64,000 bases of DNA from Oligoflexales bacterium. Its GTDB lineage: Bacteria > Bdellovibrionota_B > Oligoflexia > Oligoflexales > RGVZ01. The stretch's first letter is position 1, and every line of letters begins with the position of its first letter. The notes beneath the pieces are model-generated. The model saw nothing but the letters and a program-made list of their open reading frames with translations. It was not told the DNA's origin and searched no databases. The translations under genes and the position numbers were made by a program. The stretch lies in contig CANLUT010000002.1 of NCBI GenBank assembly GCA_947494335.1, positions 310,001-374,000 on the forward strand, in the 5' to 3' direction. Below are positions 47,496 through 57,880 of the stretch, piece by piece.

Positions 47496-48178
47496 ATAAG
47501 CGCATCTCGCCCGTTGGAACTCCGCGCATAGGTGTCATGCAATTTCCGGGGTCCAACTGCGACGCAGATTGCGTTGATGCTTTAAGCCGACATTTTAAAA
47601 TTGAGGTCGAGGTTGTGTGGCATCAGACGGCGGAGCTTCCGTCTTTGGATGCAGTCATTATACCTGGAGGATTTAGCTTTGGTGATTACTTGCGCTCTGG
47701 GGCCTTGGCTGCACATTCACCCATAATGAATGACGTCAAACGTTTCGCGGAACGAGGAGGCGCTGTTCTTGGGATATGTAATGGATTTCAAATATTAGTT
47801 GAAACGGGTCTGCTACCCGGGGTCTTACTCAAAAACAATTCGCGAACATTCATTTGTAAAAAGACGGCCCTAATTAACCATAATAAAAAAATTCTAAAAA
47901 TGCCAATTGCACACGGCGAAGGGCGATATTGGATCGATGAAGAAGGACTTCTTCGTCTGGAGGGGGACGGGTTGGTTGCCTTCAGATATTCCGATGATTA
48001 TGGAGCCACTGGTCATGCACAAAATCCTAATGGCTCTGTGGCAAATATTGCTGGAGTATTTTCACAAAACAAAAAAGTTTTGGGCTTGATGCCGCATCCA
48101 GAACGAGCAACAGACAAAATCATGGGCGGAAGTGACGATGGTTTAGTGGTCCTGGAAGAGTTTATTCGGCGGATTTAA
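47492..48178 (+). CDS. purQ: phosphoribosylformylglycinamidine synthase subunit PurQ
   Basis: PurQ is the glutamine amidotransferase that delivers ammonia to PurL. The class I triad is visible: nucleophile Cys96 in VLGICNGFQILVE and the C-terminal MPHPERAT with His and Glu. The oxyanion strand IPGGFSFGDYLRSG is typical. 228 residues, normal. It starts within the last codons of purS and is followed by purL. Confidence 0.96.
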   Translation: MNKRISPVGTPRIGVMQFPGSNCDADCVDALSRHFKIEVEVVWHQTAELPSLDAVIIPGGFSFGDYLRSGALAAHSPIMNDVKRFAERGGAVLGICNGFQILVETGLLPGVLLKNNSRTFICKKTALINHNKKILKMPIAHGEGRYWIDEEGLLRLEGDGLVAFRYSDDYGATGHAQNPNGSVANIAGVFSQNKKVLGLMPHPERATDKIMGGSDDGLVVLEEFIRRI

Positions 48179-48199
48179 ATTCACAAAAAGGCTCTCAAA

Positions 48200-50539
48200 A
48201 TGTCCGGTTCAAATAGTAGAGACAGTAATGCTGGTGCAGTCGTCACTTTGGATCATGCCTGTATTGCTCAAAAAATGAATCGACCTAGCAAAATAAACCT
48301 AGAGAACGAGGTGGAGCTTCGGTCTCTGCTAACCCGGCATAAGATAAGTGAAGAAGAGTTTCGCACCATCCTATCGATCACTAAAGATCCACCAACTCTG
48401 GCAGAGCTCGGTGTTTTCTCAGCGATGTGGTCGGAGCATTGTAGCTATAAGAGTTCAAGATATCACTTAAAGCGCTTTCCAACCAAGGGAGAGCGCGTCG
48501 TGGTTGGACCAGGTGAGAATGCTGGAGTGGTAAGACTACACGGCAAGCTTTGTCTAGCTTTTAAGATGGAAAGCCACAATCACCCAAGCTACATCGAGCC
48601 CTATCAAGGGGCTGCAACGGGTGTTGGTGGAATTCTGAGAGACGTGTTCTGCATGGGGGCGCGCCCCATCGCAAATTTAAATTGTCTGAGATTTGGAGGC
48701 CGCAAGCATCCTCGCACAAGATATCTAGTACCTAGAATTGTCAAAGGGATCGGAGACTACGGTAACTGTGTTGGAATTCCGACAGTCGGTGGAAGCGTTG
48801 CATATGACGATAGCTACAATGGAAACTGTCTTGTCAACGCAATGACAGTTGGTTTGATATATGACGATAAGATATTTAAAGGATTTGCCTCCGGTGTTGG
48901 TAATCTAGTGGTTTATGTTGGTAGCGCTACGGGTCGTGATGGAATCCACGGGGCCACAATGGCATCGGACTCTTTTGCTACACAAACTGTAAAGCAAGAA
49001 ACGACCGTTCAAGTTGGCGATCCATTTGCTGAAAAGCTTTTGCTAGAAGCGACTTTGGAAGTCTTGGAAAAAAACCTGGTCGTAGGCATTCAAGATATGG
49101 GCGCTGCAGGACTGACGTCCTCATCCTTTGAAATGGCTGGAAGAGCTGGTAACGGTGTCTATATAGATTTAGACCGTATTCCCGTGCGCGCCGCTAATAT
49201 GAATGCTTACGAAATTCTTCTTTCGGAAAGTCAGGAAAGAATGCTGATGGTGATTGAGCCGAGCCGTTGGCAGGATCTCTCCTCGGTTCTACAGAAGTGG
49301 CAGTTAGCGCATGCTGTTGTTGGTGTAGTAACAGATAACGGCCGCATGCAGATTTCTCATAAAAATTATTTGGAAATTGATCTACCGGTGGCGCCACTCA
49401 CAGACGAGGCTCCAGTTTATCAGCGTCCGATGGCGGACCGAAAAAGAAATGACGAGGAATCGAGCGAGCTCAAAATCTTAGAAGATCGTCTAAAGTCTGA
49501 TGCCTCATTTGCAATCGATACTTTTCTAAAGGCCCTGAACGATACGGGCTCCAAGGAAATAATTTACAGCCAGTATGATCGACACATTGGTGCGAGATCT
49601 GTTTTGGGCCCGGAGCACGGAGGTGCGGCTGTTATGTGGCTTCGTGACGACGCGGCCAAAGACCTGCCCTTTCTAGGGGCCGTAATGACTGCTGGATGCA
49701 ATGAGCGCCGCGTTAAAAATAATCCGCTTGTTGGTTCTGCTGAAGCTGTTTTGAAGTGTGCTCGGCAGATTTGGGCGGCTGGAGGTCAGCCTCTTGCCAT
49801 AACAGATTGCCTGAATTTCGGTAGTCCAGAAATTCCTGATGTCATGCGAGAGTTTAGTGATAGTGTTGATGGAATTACGATAGCTTGCCGCGAGCTCGAT
49901 GTTCCCGTAGTCAGTGGTAACGTAAGTCTTTACAACTCAACCGGATCAGTCAGTATTCATCCGACGCCGATGATTGGAATGGTTGGTCGAATGAATGACG
50001 TGCGGCTTGCAACGCCAGCAGTGTGCAATGAGGATCAAAATTTAAATCTTTATGTGCTGTCAGCGGAGCAAGATGATCTTTCGTGGGCTGCAAGCCTTTG
50101 CGCTAAGGTTCATAATATCGCTCCGGACCTCGGCATGATAAACGATATAAATTGGTCTCAAGAGATTTTGCTTAGTGAGTGTTTGAACTCATTAAGACAG
50201 TCAGGTTTATTAGTAGCAGTCCGCGAAGTTGGAGACGGTGGGCTCGGCGTTACCGGTGTGAAAATGCTTGCCTCTCTTATGCTAGAAAAGGTCAGCATTG
50301 ACTTCGATGTAAAAGACGCTAGTGAACTTTTGGGAGAAGGCGAGCCTAGGTACCTTATTCAGCTTACGAATGACGGTCAGGAGCTTGCACACAAAATCGC
50401 AGGCGAGCATAAACTTGTCCTAAGAATGATTGCTAAAGTTAAGCCAGGCGATAACCGGATATTTAAAACCTGTCTTGGAGAGATAGATCTAGATCGCATT
50501 AATGAGGCGCTGGTAACCTCTCAGCCGATTGGAGGCTAA
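48200..50539 (+). CDS. purL: phosphoribosylformylglycinamidine synthase subunit PurL (small type)
   Basis: PurL converts FGAR to FGAM using ATP and ammonia. The 779-residue product is the small PurL (compared with about 1300 in E. coli), which fits the separate PurS and PurQ. MWSEHCSYKSSR near residue 85, the Mg-site FKMESHNHPSYIEPYQGAATG, and the second domain's GAVMTAGCNERR and VVSGNVSLYNST are typical. The first 45 residues extend beyond the family start. Next gene purF begins four bp after its stop. Confidence 0.96.
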   Translation: MSGSNSRDSNAGAVVTLDHACIAQKMNRPSKINLENEVELRSLLTRHKISEEEFRTILSITKDPPTLAELGVFSAMWSEHCSYKSSRYHLKRFPTKGERVVVGPGENAGVVRLHGKLCLAFKMESHNHPSYIEPYQGAATGVGGILRDVFCMGARPIANLNCLRFGGRKHPRTRYLVPRIVKGIGDYGNCVGIPTVGGSVAYDDSYNGNCLVNAMTVGLIYDDKIFKGFASGVGNLVVYVGSATGRDGIHGATMASDSFATQTVKQETTVQVGDPFAEKLLLEATLEVLEKNLVVGIQDMGAAGLTSSSFEMAGRAGNGVYIDLDRIPVRAANMNAYEILLSESQERMLMVIEPSRWQDLSSVLQKWQLAHAVVGVVTDNGRMQISHKNYLEIDLPVAPLTDEAPVYQRPMADRKRNDEESSELKILEDRLKSDASFAIDTFLKALNDTGSKEIIYSQYDRHIGARSVLGPEHGGAAVMWLRDDAAKDLPFLGAVMTAGCNERRVKNNPLVGSAEAVLKCARQIWAAGGQPLAITDCLNFGSPEIPDVMREFSDSVDGITIACRELDVPVVSGNVSLYNSTGSVSIHPTPMIGMVGRMNDVRLATPAVCNEDQNLNLYVLSAEQDDLSWAASLCAKVHNIAPDLGMINDINWSQEILLSECLNSLRQSGLLVAVREVGDGGLGVTGVKMLASLMLEKVSIDFDVKDASELLGEGEPRYLIQLTNDGQELAHKIAGEHKLVLRMIAKVKPGDNRIFKTCLGEIDLDRINEALVTSQPIGG

Positions 50540-50543
50540 TCGA

Positions 50544-52007
50544 GTGGATCTGTCAGATTTAAAAAGTGATAAATTGCGAGAAGAGTGTGGTGTTGCCGGA
50601 GTTTTTGGCCTGCAGGATGCCAGTAAGCTTTTATATCTCGCTCTTTTTGCTCTCCAACATCGTGGTCAAGAGGCAGCAGGCCTTGTAACTTTTGACAGAT
50701 CTCAGGATCGATCGGAAGGGGTAAAGCTACATCTTCATAAAGATTTTGGTTTGGTGGCAGACGGTGTTAACGAGTCGGTCATTGCTCGCCTGCAAGGAGA
50801 TTGTGGTGTTGGCCATGTCCGCTACTCCACTCAAGGCGGAGCAATACAGGAAAACATTCAGCCGTTTCAATTCAAAACGGTGTTAGGACCAGTTGCGATC
50901 GCACACAATGGAAATTTGACAAATGCGCGCGAAATCCGAAAGCAGCTTGAGGAGAGCGGATCTGTGTTTCACAGCACCTCAGACACGGAAGTGTTTGTAC
51001 ATTTGATCGCTCGTAGTACGTCAAGCTCTATGCGAGAGCGAATTGGGGATGCTCTAAGACAGGTGCGCGGAGCCTATTCTCTTTCAATCATGACGGCCGA
51101 AGCAATGTATGCGGCAAGAGATCCCCGCGGCCTTCGTCCTTTAGTTTTAGGAAAACTCGATCATGGTCATGTCGTTGTCAGTGAAACTTGCGCATTGGAT
51201 TTGATGGGCGCGGAGTTTCTCAGGGATGTCAATCCCGGTGAAGTTATAGAAATCACATCTGAAGGCTTATCTTCTTGGTATCCCCAAGAGCGGCGTCCGT
51301 TGGCATTTTGTAGCTTTGAGCCAATTTACTTTGCAAGGCCTGATAGTCTTCTTTTTGGTGAGTCTATTTATCTTAGGCGTCGACGAATCGGAGAGGTCTT
51401 GGCAACAGAGTGCCCCGCCGAAGGGGATGTTGTCATACCGATACCAGATAGCGGCGTAGCCATGGCCGAAGGATTTTCAAATGCATCAGGAATACCGATG
51501 GCGATGGGTTTAGTGCGCAATCACTACATAGGGCGTACCTTCATAAAGCCTAAGCAAGCCGATCGCGATTTTGGTGTTAGGCTTAAATTGAACCCGGTCA
51601 AGAGTGTCCTTAGCGGCAAGAAAGTGATTGTCGTCGATGACTCACTTGTGAGAGGCACAACAGCCGCAAGGATATTACGCCTTTTAAAAGATGCCGGTGC
51701 CCGCGAAATTCACTTTAGAATTGGCGCACCACCAATAACCCATAGCTGTTATTATGGTGTCGACACGCCAAATCGTCAAAATCTAATGGCCGCCCAAAAC
51801 TCCACTGACGCTATTCGACGCGCACTTGAAGCTGATAGTTTGGGCTTTATTTCCCAGGCCGGACTGCGTAAAGCTCTGGAGGAAAGTGAAGGAAAGTCGT
51901 ATTGTATGGCGTGTTTTAATGGCGACTATCCGGAAGAGACCGGTGTCGTAACAATTGAAAAACAGCCGACAGATGTGGATGGGCCTGGGTTGTTTTCCAA
52001 AAAGTAG
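50544..52007 (+). CDS. purF: amidophosphoribosyltransferase PurF
   Basis: PurF makes phosphoribosylamine from PRPP and glutamine, the first committed purine step. The predicted start GTG at 50544 has GGAGG upstream and gives a 14-residue leader before Cys15 (REECGVAGVFG), which is the N-terminal nucleophile after propeptide cleavage. ALQHRGQEAAGLVTF and the PRPP motif VIVVDDSLVRGTTAARI follow. Cys residues in LAFCSFEPIYFARPDS, THSCYYGVDTP and SYCMACFNGDYP match the four [4Fe-4S] ligands of B. subtilis-type PurF. 488 residues, normal. Confidence 0.95.
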   Translation: MDLSDLKSDKLREECGVAGVFGLQDASKLLYLALFALQHRGQEAAGLVTFDRSQDRSEGVKLHLHKDFGLVADGVNESVIARLQGDCGVGHVRYSTQGGAIQENIQPFQFKTVLGPVAIAHNGNLTNAREIRKQLEESGSVFHSTSDTEVFVHLIARSTSSSMRERIGDALRQVRGAYSLSIMTAEAMYAARDPRGLRPLVLGKLDHGHVVVSETCALDLMGAEFLRDVNPGEVIEITSEGLSSWYPQERRPLAFCSFEPIYFARPDSLLFGESIYLRRRRIGEVLATECPAEGDVVIPIPDSGVAMAEGFSNASGIPMAMGLVRNHYIGRTFIKPKQADRDFGVRLKLNPVKSVLSGKKVIVVDDSLVRGTTAARILRLLKDAGAREIHFRIGAPPITHSCYYGVDTPNRQNLMAAQNSTDAIRRALEADSLGFISQAGLRKALEESEGKSYCMACFNGDYPEETGVVTIEKQPTDVDGPGLFSKK

Positions 52008-52033
52008 CCCTCCCTATCTTAAAAGGGTATCCG

Positions 52034-52765
52034 ATGCGCAAAGATGGACGCACCTCTCGGCAAATGAGGCCGGTTCGTATCACTCCTGATTTTACAAAAA
52101 ATGCAACGTCCAGCGTCTTAGTTGAATTTGGTGAAACCAAAGTCTTGTGCACTGTTTTTGCAGAGGATGGTGTGCCAGGATTTCTACGACATGCATCGCC
52201 AGCGCAAGGTTGGTTAACAGCAGAATATTCCATGCTTCCAGGAGCAACGTTGTCGCGGTCTAAGCGTGAGCGTCAAAGTGTGGGTGGCCGTACCCAAGAG
52301 ATCCAGCGACTTATCGGCCGCTCACTGCGTGGAGTGATTGATCTTACTGCCTGCCCCGAAGTTACATTTACGATTGATTGCGATGTTTTGCAGGCTGACG
52401 GCGGAACCCGCACGGCGTCAATTACCGGTGCTTATGTCGCTCTCAAGATGGCTTGTGACCGTCTTCTTCGCCAAGGAAGGTTAAAGCGTAATCCTCTTAC
52501 AGATGGCGTCGCAGCGGTGTCCATTGGGATATCGGAAGGAAATCTTCTCTGTGATTTAAACTACGTAGAAGATAGTACCGCAGAACTAGATATGAACGTT
52601 GTGATTACACACAGTGGCAAATTTTTGGAGATCCAAGGTACTGCAGAAAAAGGGTCTTTTACTAAAGACCAGGTTATGGCGATCATGGATCTGGCCGAGG
52701 AGGCGTTGGCCTCGGTATTTACAGCGCAGTCCCAGGCTGCTGATGGTCAAGTTGGAGAAGCTTAA
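52034..52765 (+). CDS. rph: ribonuclease PH
   Basis: RNase PH is a phosphorolytic exoribonuclease that trims tRNA 3' ends. The 243-residue product has MRPVRITPDFTKNATSSVLV, the phosphate-binding and catalytic part CDVLQADGGTRTASITGAYV, and ISEGNLLCDLNYVEDSTAELDMN. TGRTQEIQRLIGRSLRGVIDL is also typical. Length is normal. It is 26 bp after purF and may be read with it. The opposing gene ends only three bp after its stop. rdgB, a common neighbour, is not present. Confidence 0.96.
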   Translation: MRKDGRTSRQMRPVRITPDFTKNATSSVLVEFGETKVLCTVFAEDGVPGFLRHASPAQGWLTAEYSMLPGATLSRSKRERQSVGGRTQEIQRLIGRSLRGVIDLTACPEVTFTIDCDVLQADGGTRTASITGAYVALKMACDRLLRQGRLKRNPLTDGVAAVSIGISEGNLLCDLNYVEDSTAELDMNVVITHSGKFLEIQGTAEKGSFTKDQVMAIMDLAEEALASVFTAQSQAADGQVGEA

Positions 52766-52768
52766 GAC

Positions 52769-53239
52769 TTATTGACTTGGGCCCGTCAATGACTCAGCAC
52801 CGGCAAAATATATCCACAGAAACATGATAATGCCTGCGACGAGTGTTCCGACAAGAATTCTTCGAATGCGTCGACCCACTGTTGTTTGGCCCAGAAGCTG
52901 GCGCAACTCTTCTGTTGCAAGAGGCGCCTCTGGTTTTCGGAGGCCATGGTTAGTTTTCGGAGTTAAAGATAAATTTGAAGAGCGAGGCGTGTCGGATCCC
53001 GATAAGTTTGCAGCTTGATTATTGGCCGCGTCGTTTGCATCAGGTGAGCTTCCCGAGCTAACAACATTGTCGATGCGAGTTGATTCGCCGGCGTGATTAG
53101 TTAGTACCGTTTTTGTAAATTGCCGAGCAGATGGGTTTGCCCCAGGAAAATTGATATCAATAGCCTGATGCAGCTCTACCAATACGCGCGCCACGACGGT
53201 CTGCTCATCTGTTGGTTGAAACTCAAGAATCCGCGTCAT
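52769..53239 (-). CDS. small tail-anchored membrane protein, unknown function
   Basis: A 156-residue protein that I do not recognise. Residues 1-30 form a compact polar part (MTRILEFQPTDEQTVVARVL and LVELHQAIDI) with beta/alpha character. Residues 50-100 are Ser/Asn/Asp/Pro-rich and probably disordered. Residues 105-127 form a basic helix (EELRQLLGQTTVGRRIRRI), followed by one membrane helix at about 128-146, and a short polar tail. The layout suggests a C-terminally anchored cytoplasmic protein. It lies 85 bp downstream of secA, on the same strand. The stop is 3 bp from the convergent rph stop. Confidence 0.55.
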   Translation of the reverse strand: MTRILEFQPTDEQTVVARVLVELHQAIDINFPGANPSARQFTKTVLTNHAGESTRIDNVVSSGSSPDANDAANNQAANLSGSDTPRSSNLSLTPKTNHGLRKPEAPLATEELRQLLGQTTVGRRIRRILVGTLVAGIIMFLWIYFAGAESLTGPSQ

Positions 53240-53324
53240 CTTTTTAGAAACTCCGGCCGTGTCGAAAAAATGCTCATCAATAGTGTAGCATTACATCGCC
53301 AAGAATGCCCAGACGGCAGCGGAG

Positions 53325-55964
53325 TTATTCAACTGCCTCGAGGGCGCCGTGACATTTTTTAAATTTTTTACCGGATCCACAGGGACAGGGGTCGTTGCGT
53401 CCGACCTTTTCGCCAGCTCTGCGATGGGGTTGCGCAGCCGTGCGCTCTGGCTCAGAGCCAGTGCGGGATCCGTGATAAATCATGCCGTCTTCCGAGGCAA
53501 CCTCTTCTGCTGCAGGCGATTGCGCAGTGGACGACTGGGGTGCATCTGGATGCCTAAATGTAAGAGACTCTTCATCGGGTTCGTCTGCCTCCATGTCCAT
53601 TTGGTTAGGCGCCTTCGGGGCCTCCAAGTGGAGCATGGCTTGAGCTGTTTCGTCGTATATGCGCGTCATCATAGTTTCAAAAAGCCTAAACGCTTCTTTT
53701 TTATATTCCTGGAGTGGATCGCGCTGGCCATAGCTTCGAAGACTAACGCTGTCACGGAGGTGATCCATGGCAAGAAGGTTATTTTTCCAAGCACGGTCAA
53801 TGATCTGAAGGAACACGTAGCTCTCGAGTCTGCCGAGATTTTCTTTGCCGAGGTGCCTAAACTTACTGTCATAAGCTTCAACAACCTGCTTTGTTAGTAG
53901 ATCAACCAGTTCGTTTTCCGAAATTCCGTCTCCTTTTACTTGGAGTAAGTCGACTTTTTGTCCAAGCTCAGATTTGATCTGGTCATAAATCCCGTCCAGG
54001 TTAAACCCACCACCTTTTTCCAAGGCGGCGTGGCTTGCAACAATGGCATCAATTAATTTACGAGTCGTATCCTGAATGAACTCCAGTTGATGGCCATCTT
54101 TATTGTGAAGTGCTTCATTGCGAAGGCCGTAAATAACTTGTCGTTGCTGATTCATGACGTCGTCATATTCTAGAAGATGTTTTCGACTGGAGAAATTTTG
54201 CTCTTCGACCCTTTTCTGAGCGCGCTCAATCGAACGCGTTACCATTGGGGAAATGATGGCTTCGCCTTCTTGCATGCCGAGGCGCTGCATGATGGCCCCA
54301 AGGCGATCACTGGCAAATATGCGCATGAGGTCATCTTCAAGGCTTAAAAAGAATTTTGATTCACCTGGATCACCCTGACGTCCTGAGCGCCCGCGCAACT
54401 GATTATCAATCCGTCGTGAGTCATGTCGCTCGGTGCCAATGACAAAAAGTCCTCCGGCCTCTCTTGAGCCAGGGCCAAGAATAATATCAGTACCACGACC
54501 AGCCATGTTCGTCGAAATTGTGACACGACCCGATTGACCGGCTTCTTTGATAATATCTGCTTCGCGAGCGTGATTTTTTGCATTCAAAATTTCATGCGGA
54601 ATGCCGCGCTTCTTGAGGAGGGCCGACAACAGCTCACTTTTCTCGACAGAAACCGTACCCACGAGGATGGGTTGGCCCTTCTTTTGCGCCTTCTCGATTT
54701 CGTCAGCGATCACATTAAATTTTTCACGGGCCGTTCGGTAAACTTCATCCTGGTGATCTTTTCGGATCATGTTTTTGTTTGTTGGAATACAGATGACATC
54801 CAAATTATAGATCTTCTTGAACTCGACAGCCTCGGTGTCGGCAGTTCCTGTCATCCCAGCAAGTTTGGAGTATAAACGGAAATAGTTCTGAAACGTTACT
54901 GTTGCCATTGTCTGTGTTTCATTTTGCACGGCAACATGTTCTTTTGCTTCCAGCGCCCCGTGTAGTCCGTCACTATACCTGCGTCCTGGCATTAGTCGGC
55001 CAGTAAATTCATCGACGATGACCACCTTGCCATCTCGCACAACGTAATCGACGTCCTTTTTGAAAATGACGTGGGCCTTCAATGCTTGCTGAACGTGATG
55101 GAGATAGTCGATGCTTTTTGGGTCGTAAAGATTTTCAACCCGAAGTCTCTTTTCGAGCTTACTCATTCCGTCTTCGGTTAACGATACGACGCGACTTTTC
55201 TCGTCGACAATATAGTCCACGTCTTTCTGCAGTCCAGGGATCGCCGCGTTGACCTTGACGAAAAGCTCCAAATTACTTTCCGCTGGCCCGCTGATGATCA
55301 ACGGCGTGCGCGCTTCATCAATGAGAATAGAATCCACTTCATCAACGATGGCAAAGTTATGTCCACGTTGAACAAACCGACCTAAATCGGTTTTCATATT
55401 GTCGCGCAAGTAATCAAAACCAAATTCGTTATTGGTTCCGTAAGTAATATCGGCGGAATAGCTCTGGCGTCGCTCGCTGTCAGTTAAACCATGGACAATC
55501 ACTCCAGTCGTCATCCCCAAAAACGAATAGACTTGGCCCATGGTCGCGGCGTCGCGTTGAGCAAGGTAGTCGTTCACCGTAACAACGTGAACACCCTTGC
55601 CTGAAAGAGCGTTCAAATAAACGGGAGCTGTCGCGGTGAGGGTTTTACCTTCACCAGTTTTCATTTCCGAGATTTTTCCTTCATGAAGGACAACACCGCC
55701 TACGAGCTGAACATCATAATGACGCTCACCACGGACTCGGAGCGCAGCTTCGCGAACCAAAGCAAATGCCTCGGGAATTAAACTATCAATCGATGCGCCC
55801 TTGGCTAGGCGCTCCCGGAAATCAGCAGTCTTTTTCGGAAAGTCGCTGTCGGCAAGAGACTTCATGGAAGGTTCGAGCGCATTGACTTGATCGATGAGTC
55901 CGCGGATGCGTTTAATCTCGCGGTCATTTTTGGTGCCAAAGATTTTTTTTGCAAACGTAAGCAT
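53325..55964 (-). CDS. secA: protein translocase ATPase SecA
   Basis: SecA drives preproteins through SecYEG. Nucleotide motifs: [20 protein letters not shown] (Walker A), [20 protein letters not shown] (Walker B), and the DEAD-type [39 protein letters not shown] is the family signature. The C-terminus [19 protein letters not shown] is the zinc-binding SecC motif that binds SecB and lipid. I use ATG 55964 ([10 protein letters not shown]), preceded by AGGT at 8 bases; the longer frame to 56012 lacks support. 879 residues, normal. The M23 peptidase gene is upstream. Confidence 0.97.
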   Translation of the reverse strand: MLTFAKKIFGTKNDREIKRIRGLIDQVNALEPSMKSLADSDFPKKTADFRERLAKGASIDSLIPEAFALVREAALRVRGERHYDVQLVGGVVLHEGKISEMKTGEGKTLTATAPVYLNALSGKGVHVVTVNDYLAQRDAATMGQVYSFLGMTTGVIVHGLTDSERRQSYSADITYGTNNEFGFDYLRDNMKTDLGRFVQRGHNFAIVDEVDSILIDEARTPLIISGPAESNLELFVKVNAAIPGLQKDVDYIVDEKSRVVSLTEDGMSKLEKRLRVENLYDPKSIDYLHHVQQALKAHVIFKKDVDYVVRDGKVVIVDEFTGRLMPGRRYSDGLHGALEAKEHVAVQNETQTMATVTFQNYFRLYSKLAGMTGTADTEAVEFKKIYNLDVICIPTNKNMIRKDHQDEVYRTAREKFNVIADEIEKAQKKGQPILVGTVSVEKSELLSALLKKRGIPHEILNAKNHAREADIIKEAGQSGRVTISTNMAGRGTDIILGPGSREAGGLFVIGTERHDSRRIDNQLRGRSGRQGDPGESKFFLSLEDDLMRIFASDRLGAIMQRLGMQEGEAIISPMVTRSIERAQKRVEEQNFSSRKHLLEYDDVMNQQRQVIYGLRNEALHNKDGHQLEFIQDTTRKLIDAIVASHAALEKGGGFNLDGIYDQIKSELGQKVDLLQVKGDGISENELVDLLTKQVVEAYDSKFRHLGKENLGRLESYVFLQIIDRAWKNNLLAMDHLRDSVSLRSYGQRDPLQEYKKEAFRLFETMMTRIYDETAQAMLHLEAPKAPNQMDMEADEPDEESLTFRHPDAPQSSTAQSPAAEEVASEDGMIYHGSRTGSEPERTAAQPHRRAGEKVGRNDPCPCGSGKKFKKCHGALEAVE

Positions 55965-56039
55965 GTGCAATGACCTCGTACAATAAGCATGGCGCGGCAT
56001 TGAACCACGCAAGCTGGGGTCATCTATTATATACTTTTC

Positions 56040-57005
56040 TTAGTGAGCTGCTATTGCTAAGTCGTCGATATTTAGAATGAATTTCTTTGGGTCGACAACT
56101 CTGCCGTTCACAGCAATTTCATAGTGAAGGTGAGGACCGGTTGATCGACCAGACTGGCCGACCGTTGCAATTTGATCGCCGCGGCGAATGACCTGGCCTG
56201 GGCTGACCAAGTTTTGAGCATTGTGTCCATAGCCGGTCACAATCCCGTAACCATGGGCAATCATAACAAAGTTACCAAAACCATTACGTTTTCCAGAGAA
56301 AATCACGACGCCATCGGCGGGCGCATAGATAGGTGTTCCAACGGGAGCGGCGACATCAAGACCCTTGTGATTGGAGGGCTCTCCTGTGAACGGGCTCGAT
56401 CGTGAGCCAAAATTACTCGTGATCCAACCATCGACGGGAGTCATGGACGGGATTGAAGATAAAAGTGTCTTCTGTTGAGACAGACGGCTAATGATCTGCT
56501 GAAGCTCGAGAGCCCCTTTTTGACTGTTTAGAGTAATGGAGTCGAGGCGTGCAAAAACTGGTTTAAAGACTAATCGATCCAAGTCAACATTTCCTGGAAC
56601 AGATGAGTGGTGGTCAATCTTTGGCTCAATCGGACCTGAGCTGGTTTGATTTGGACTCGTAATCGATGAAAGACCAGTTCTTTTTGTCAGAGACTGGGTT
56701 TGTAGATTCGTGATCTCGGCAAGTTTGGCTGAGTACTCTTTGACCTTGCGAAGCGATGAACGAACTTCATCCAAGCTGGACATGAGAATGCGAGCCTCTC
56801 CCTTTAACGCTCGGTCATCCTGAATTGCTTGTAAGTATGATGAGCGCAGACTTCTCATATGGAAATAGTCGGCGATGCCATAACCTAAAAATATGAGCGC
56901 GACTGCCATCATAAACTTCAATAAAGATACGGAGCGATACGTGATGCTGTACCGCTTGGATCCTGATTTGCTATCTGGAATGATGACAATTGTATATCGA
57001 CGCAC
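56040..57005 (-). CDS. M23-family murein endopeptidase-like membrane protein
   Basis: A membrane-anchored LytM-domain protein. From GTG 57005 (GAGGTG six bases upstream) the product has 321 residues. A short cytoplasmic start, one membrane helix at about residues 30-48 (LLKFMMAVALIFLGYGI), a coiled coil of about 60 residues, a Ser/Pro-rich linker, then the M23 domain: ITSNFGSRSSPFTGEPSNHK, metal motif H-x-x-x-D in NHKGLDVAAP, and GPHLHYEI with HxH. All zinc ligands seem present, so it may be an active D,D-endopeptidase, or regulate amidases like EnvC. It lies between the PP2C gene and secA. The periplasmic target is peptidoglycan. Confidence 0.9.
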   Translation of the reverse strand: MRRYTIVIIPDSKSGSKRYSITYRSVSLLKFMMAVALIFLGYGIADYFHMRSLRSSYLQAIQDDRALKGEARILMSSLDEVRSSLRKVKEYSAKLAEITNLQTQSLTKRTGLSSITSPNQTSSGPIEPKIDHHSSVPGNVDLDRLVFKPVFARLDSITLNSQKGALELQQIISRLSQQKTLLSSIPSMTPVDGWITSNFGSRSSPFTGEPSNHKGLDVAAPVGTPIYAPADGVVIFSGKRNGFGNFVMIAHGYGIVTGYGHNAQNLVSPGQVIRRGDQIATVGQSGRSTGPHLHYEIAVNGRVVDPKKFILNIDDLAIAAH

Positions 57006-57078
57006 GTTACACACCTCATGGAACAAAAATTCCGTAGAGTGTGATTCGGCTCAGTGCAGAGAAACTTAACTGGGCAAA

Positions 57079-57840
57079 TTATTTAGCCTTAGCTAGGCAG
57101 ATAATGACAGAAATGTTGTCATCGCCACCGCGTTGATTGGCTTCGGCAATGAGGTGGTCTACGGCCAAAATACCATACTTTTGGCAGCAATTTGCGATGA
57201 CTTCCTCAGGAACCCGGCCATGTAGTCCGTCGCTACATATAATGAGCAGGTCACCGTCTTCGACGTCTACGGTGTAGGTGTCGACGTCCTCTTGCTCCTG
57301 GTAGCCAACACTACGAGTGATTACGTTGCGAAGGTGGTGGTTCTCCGCTTCTTCTTTCGTAATAACGCCCGCTCTGATTTGTTCGCTCACCAAGCTGTGG
57401 TCTGTCGTGATTTGATAAATATAACCACACCTGATGAGATAAAGGCGGCTATCTCCTACATGGGCGCATGCAACCGATCTGCCCAATACTCTGATAGCAG
57501 TAGCGGTAGTTCCCATGCCCTTCAATGTAGGCTCTTCTAGGGCGCGCTCATAAATCTTCATTGACGCATGGTTGATAGCCTCGGCCACCCGAGATGCGGT
57601 GGCACCCGTGTTTTCATCAGACGAAGCATCAGCTTTGTTTGAATTTGAATCAAGAAAGGCTCGAATATTCTGCACGGCCAAACTGCTCGCAACTTCGCCG
57701 CCGGCATGTCCGCCCATGCCGTCAGCAACAATGTAAAGGCCGCGCTTGTTGTCACAAAGGTAGCTGTCTTGGTTCGTTGAACGAACTCGTCCAATATGAG
57801 TGTTTCCGTTTCCGTTAATCTGAAACTGCGGAATTGCCAT
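57079..57840 (-). CDS. PP2C-family serine/threonine phosphatase
   Basis: A Mn/Mg-dependent phosphatase (PPM family). Motifs: VRSTNQDSYLCDNKRGLYIVADGMGGHAGGEVAS (motifs I-II, metal Asp residues in DGMGGH), VACAHVGDSRLYLIRCG, and GDLLIICSDGLHGRVPEEVI, with GGDDNISVIIC near the end. The Asp that binds metals are in place. Start is ATG 57840 with GGGGAGG five bases upstream; a GTG one codon earlier is out. 253 residues, close to bacterial Stp. It may reverse Ser/Thr kinases elsewhere in the genome. No kinase gene is in the window. Confidence 0.92.
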   Translation of the reverse strand: MAIPQFQINGNGNTHIGRVRSTNQDSYLCDNKRGLYIVADGMGGHAGGEVASSLAVQNIRAFLDSNSNKADASSDENTGATASRVAEAINHASMKIYERALEEPTLKGMGTTATAIRVLGRSVACAHVGDSRLYLIRCGYIYQITTDHSLVSEQIRAGVITKEEAENHHLRNVITRSVGYQEQEDVDTYTVDVEDGDLLIICSDGLHGRVPEEVIANCCQKYGILAVDHLIAEANQRGGDDNISVIICLAKAK

Positions 57841-57880
57841 CACTGCCTCCCCGTCACTCGCTTATTATAACACAAGATTT

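Noticed and set aside
52785-52800. ATTGAC/GTCAAT hairpin near the rph end as a terminator
   Set aside because: Only 6 bp, no T run, and it is within the 3' coding end of the convergent gene.
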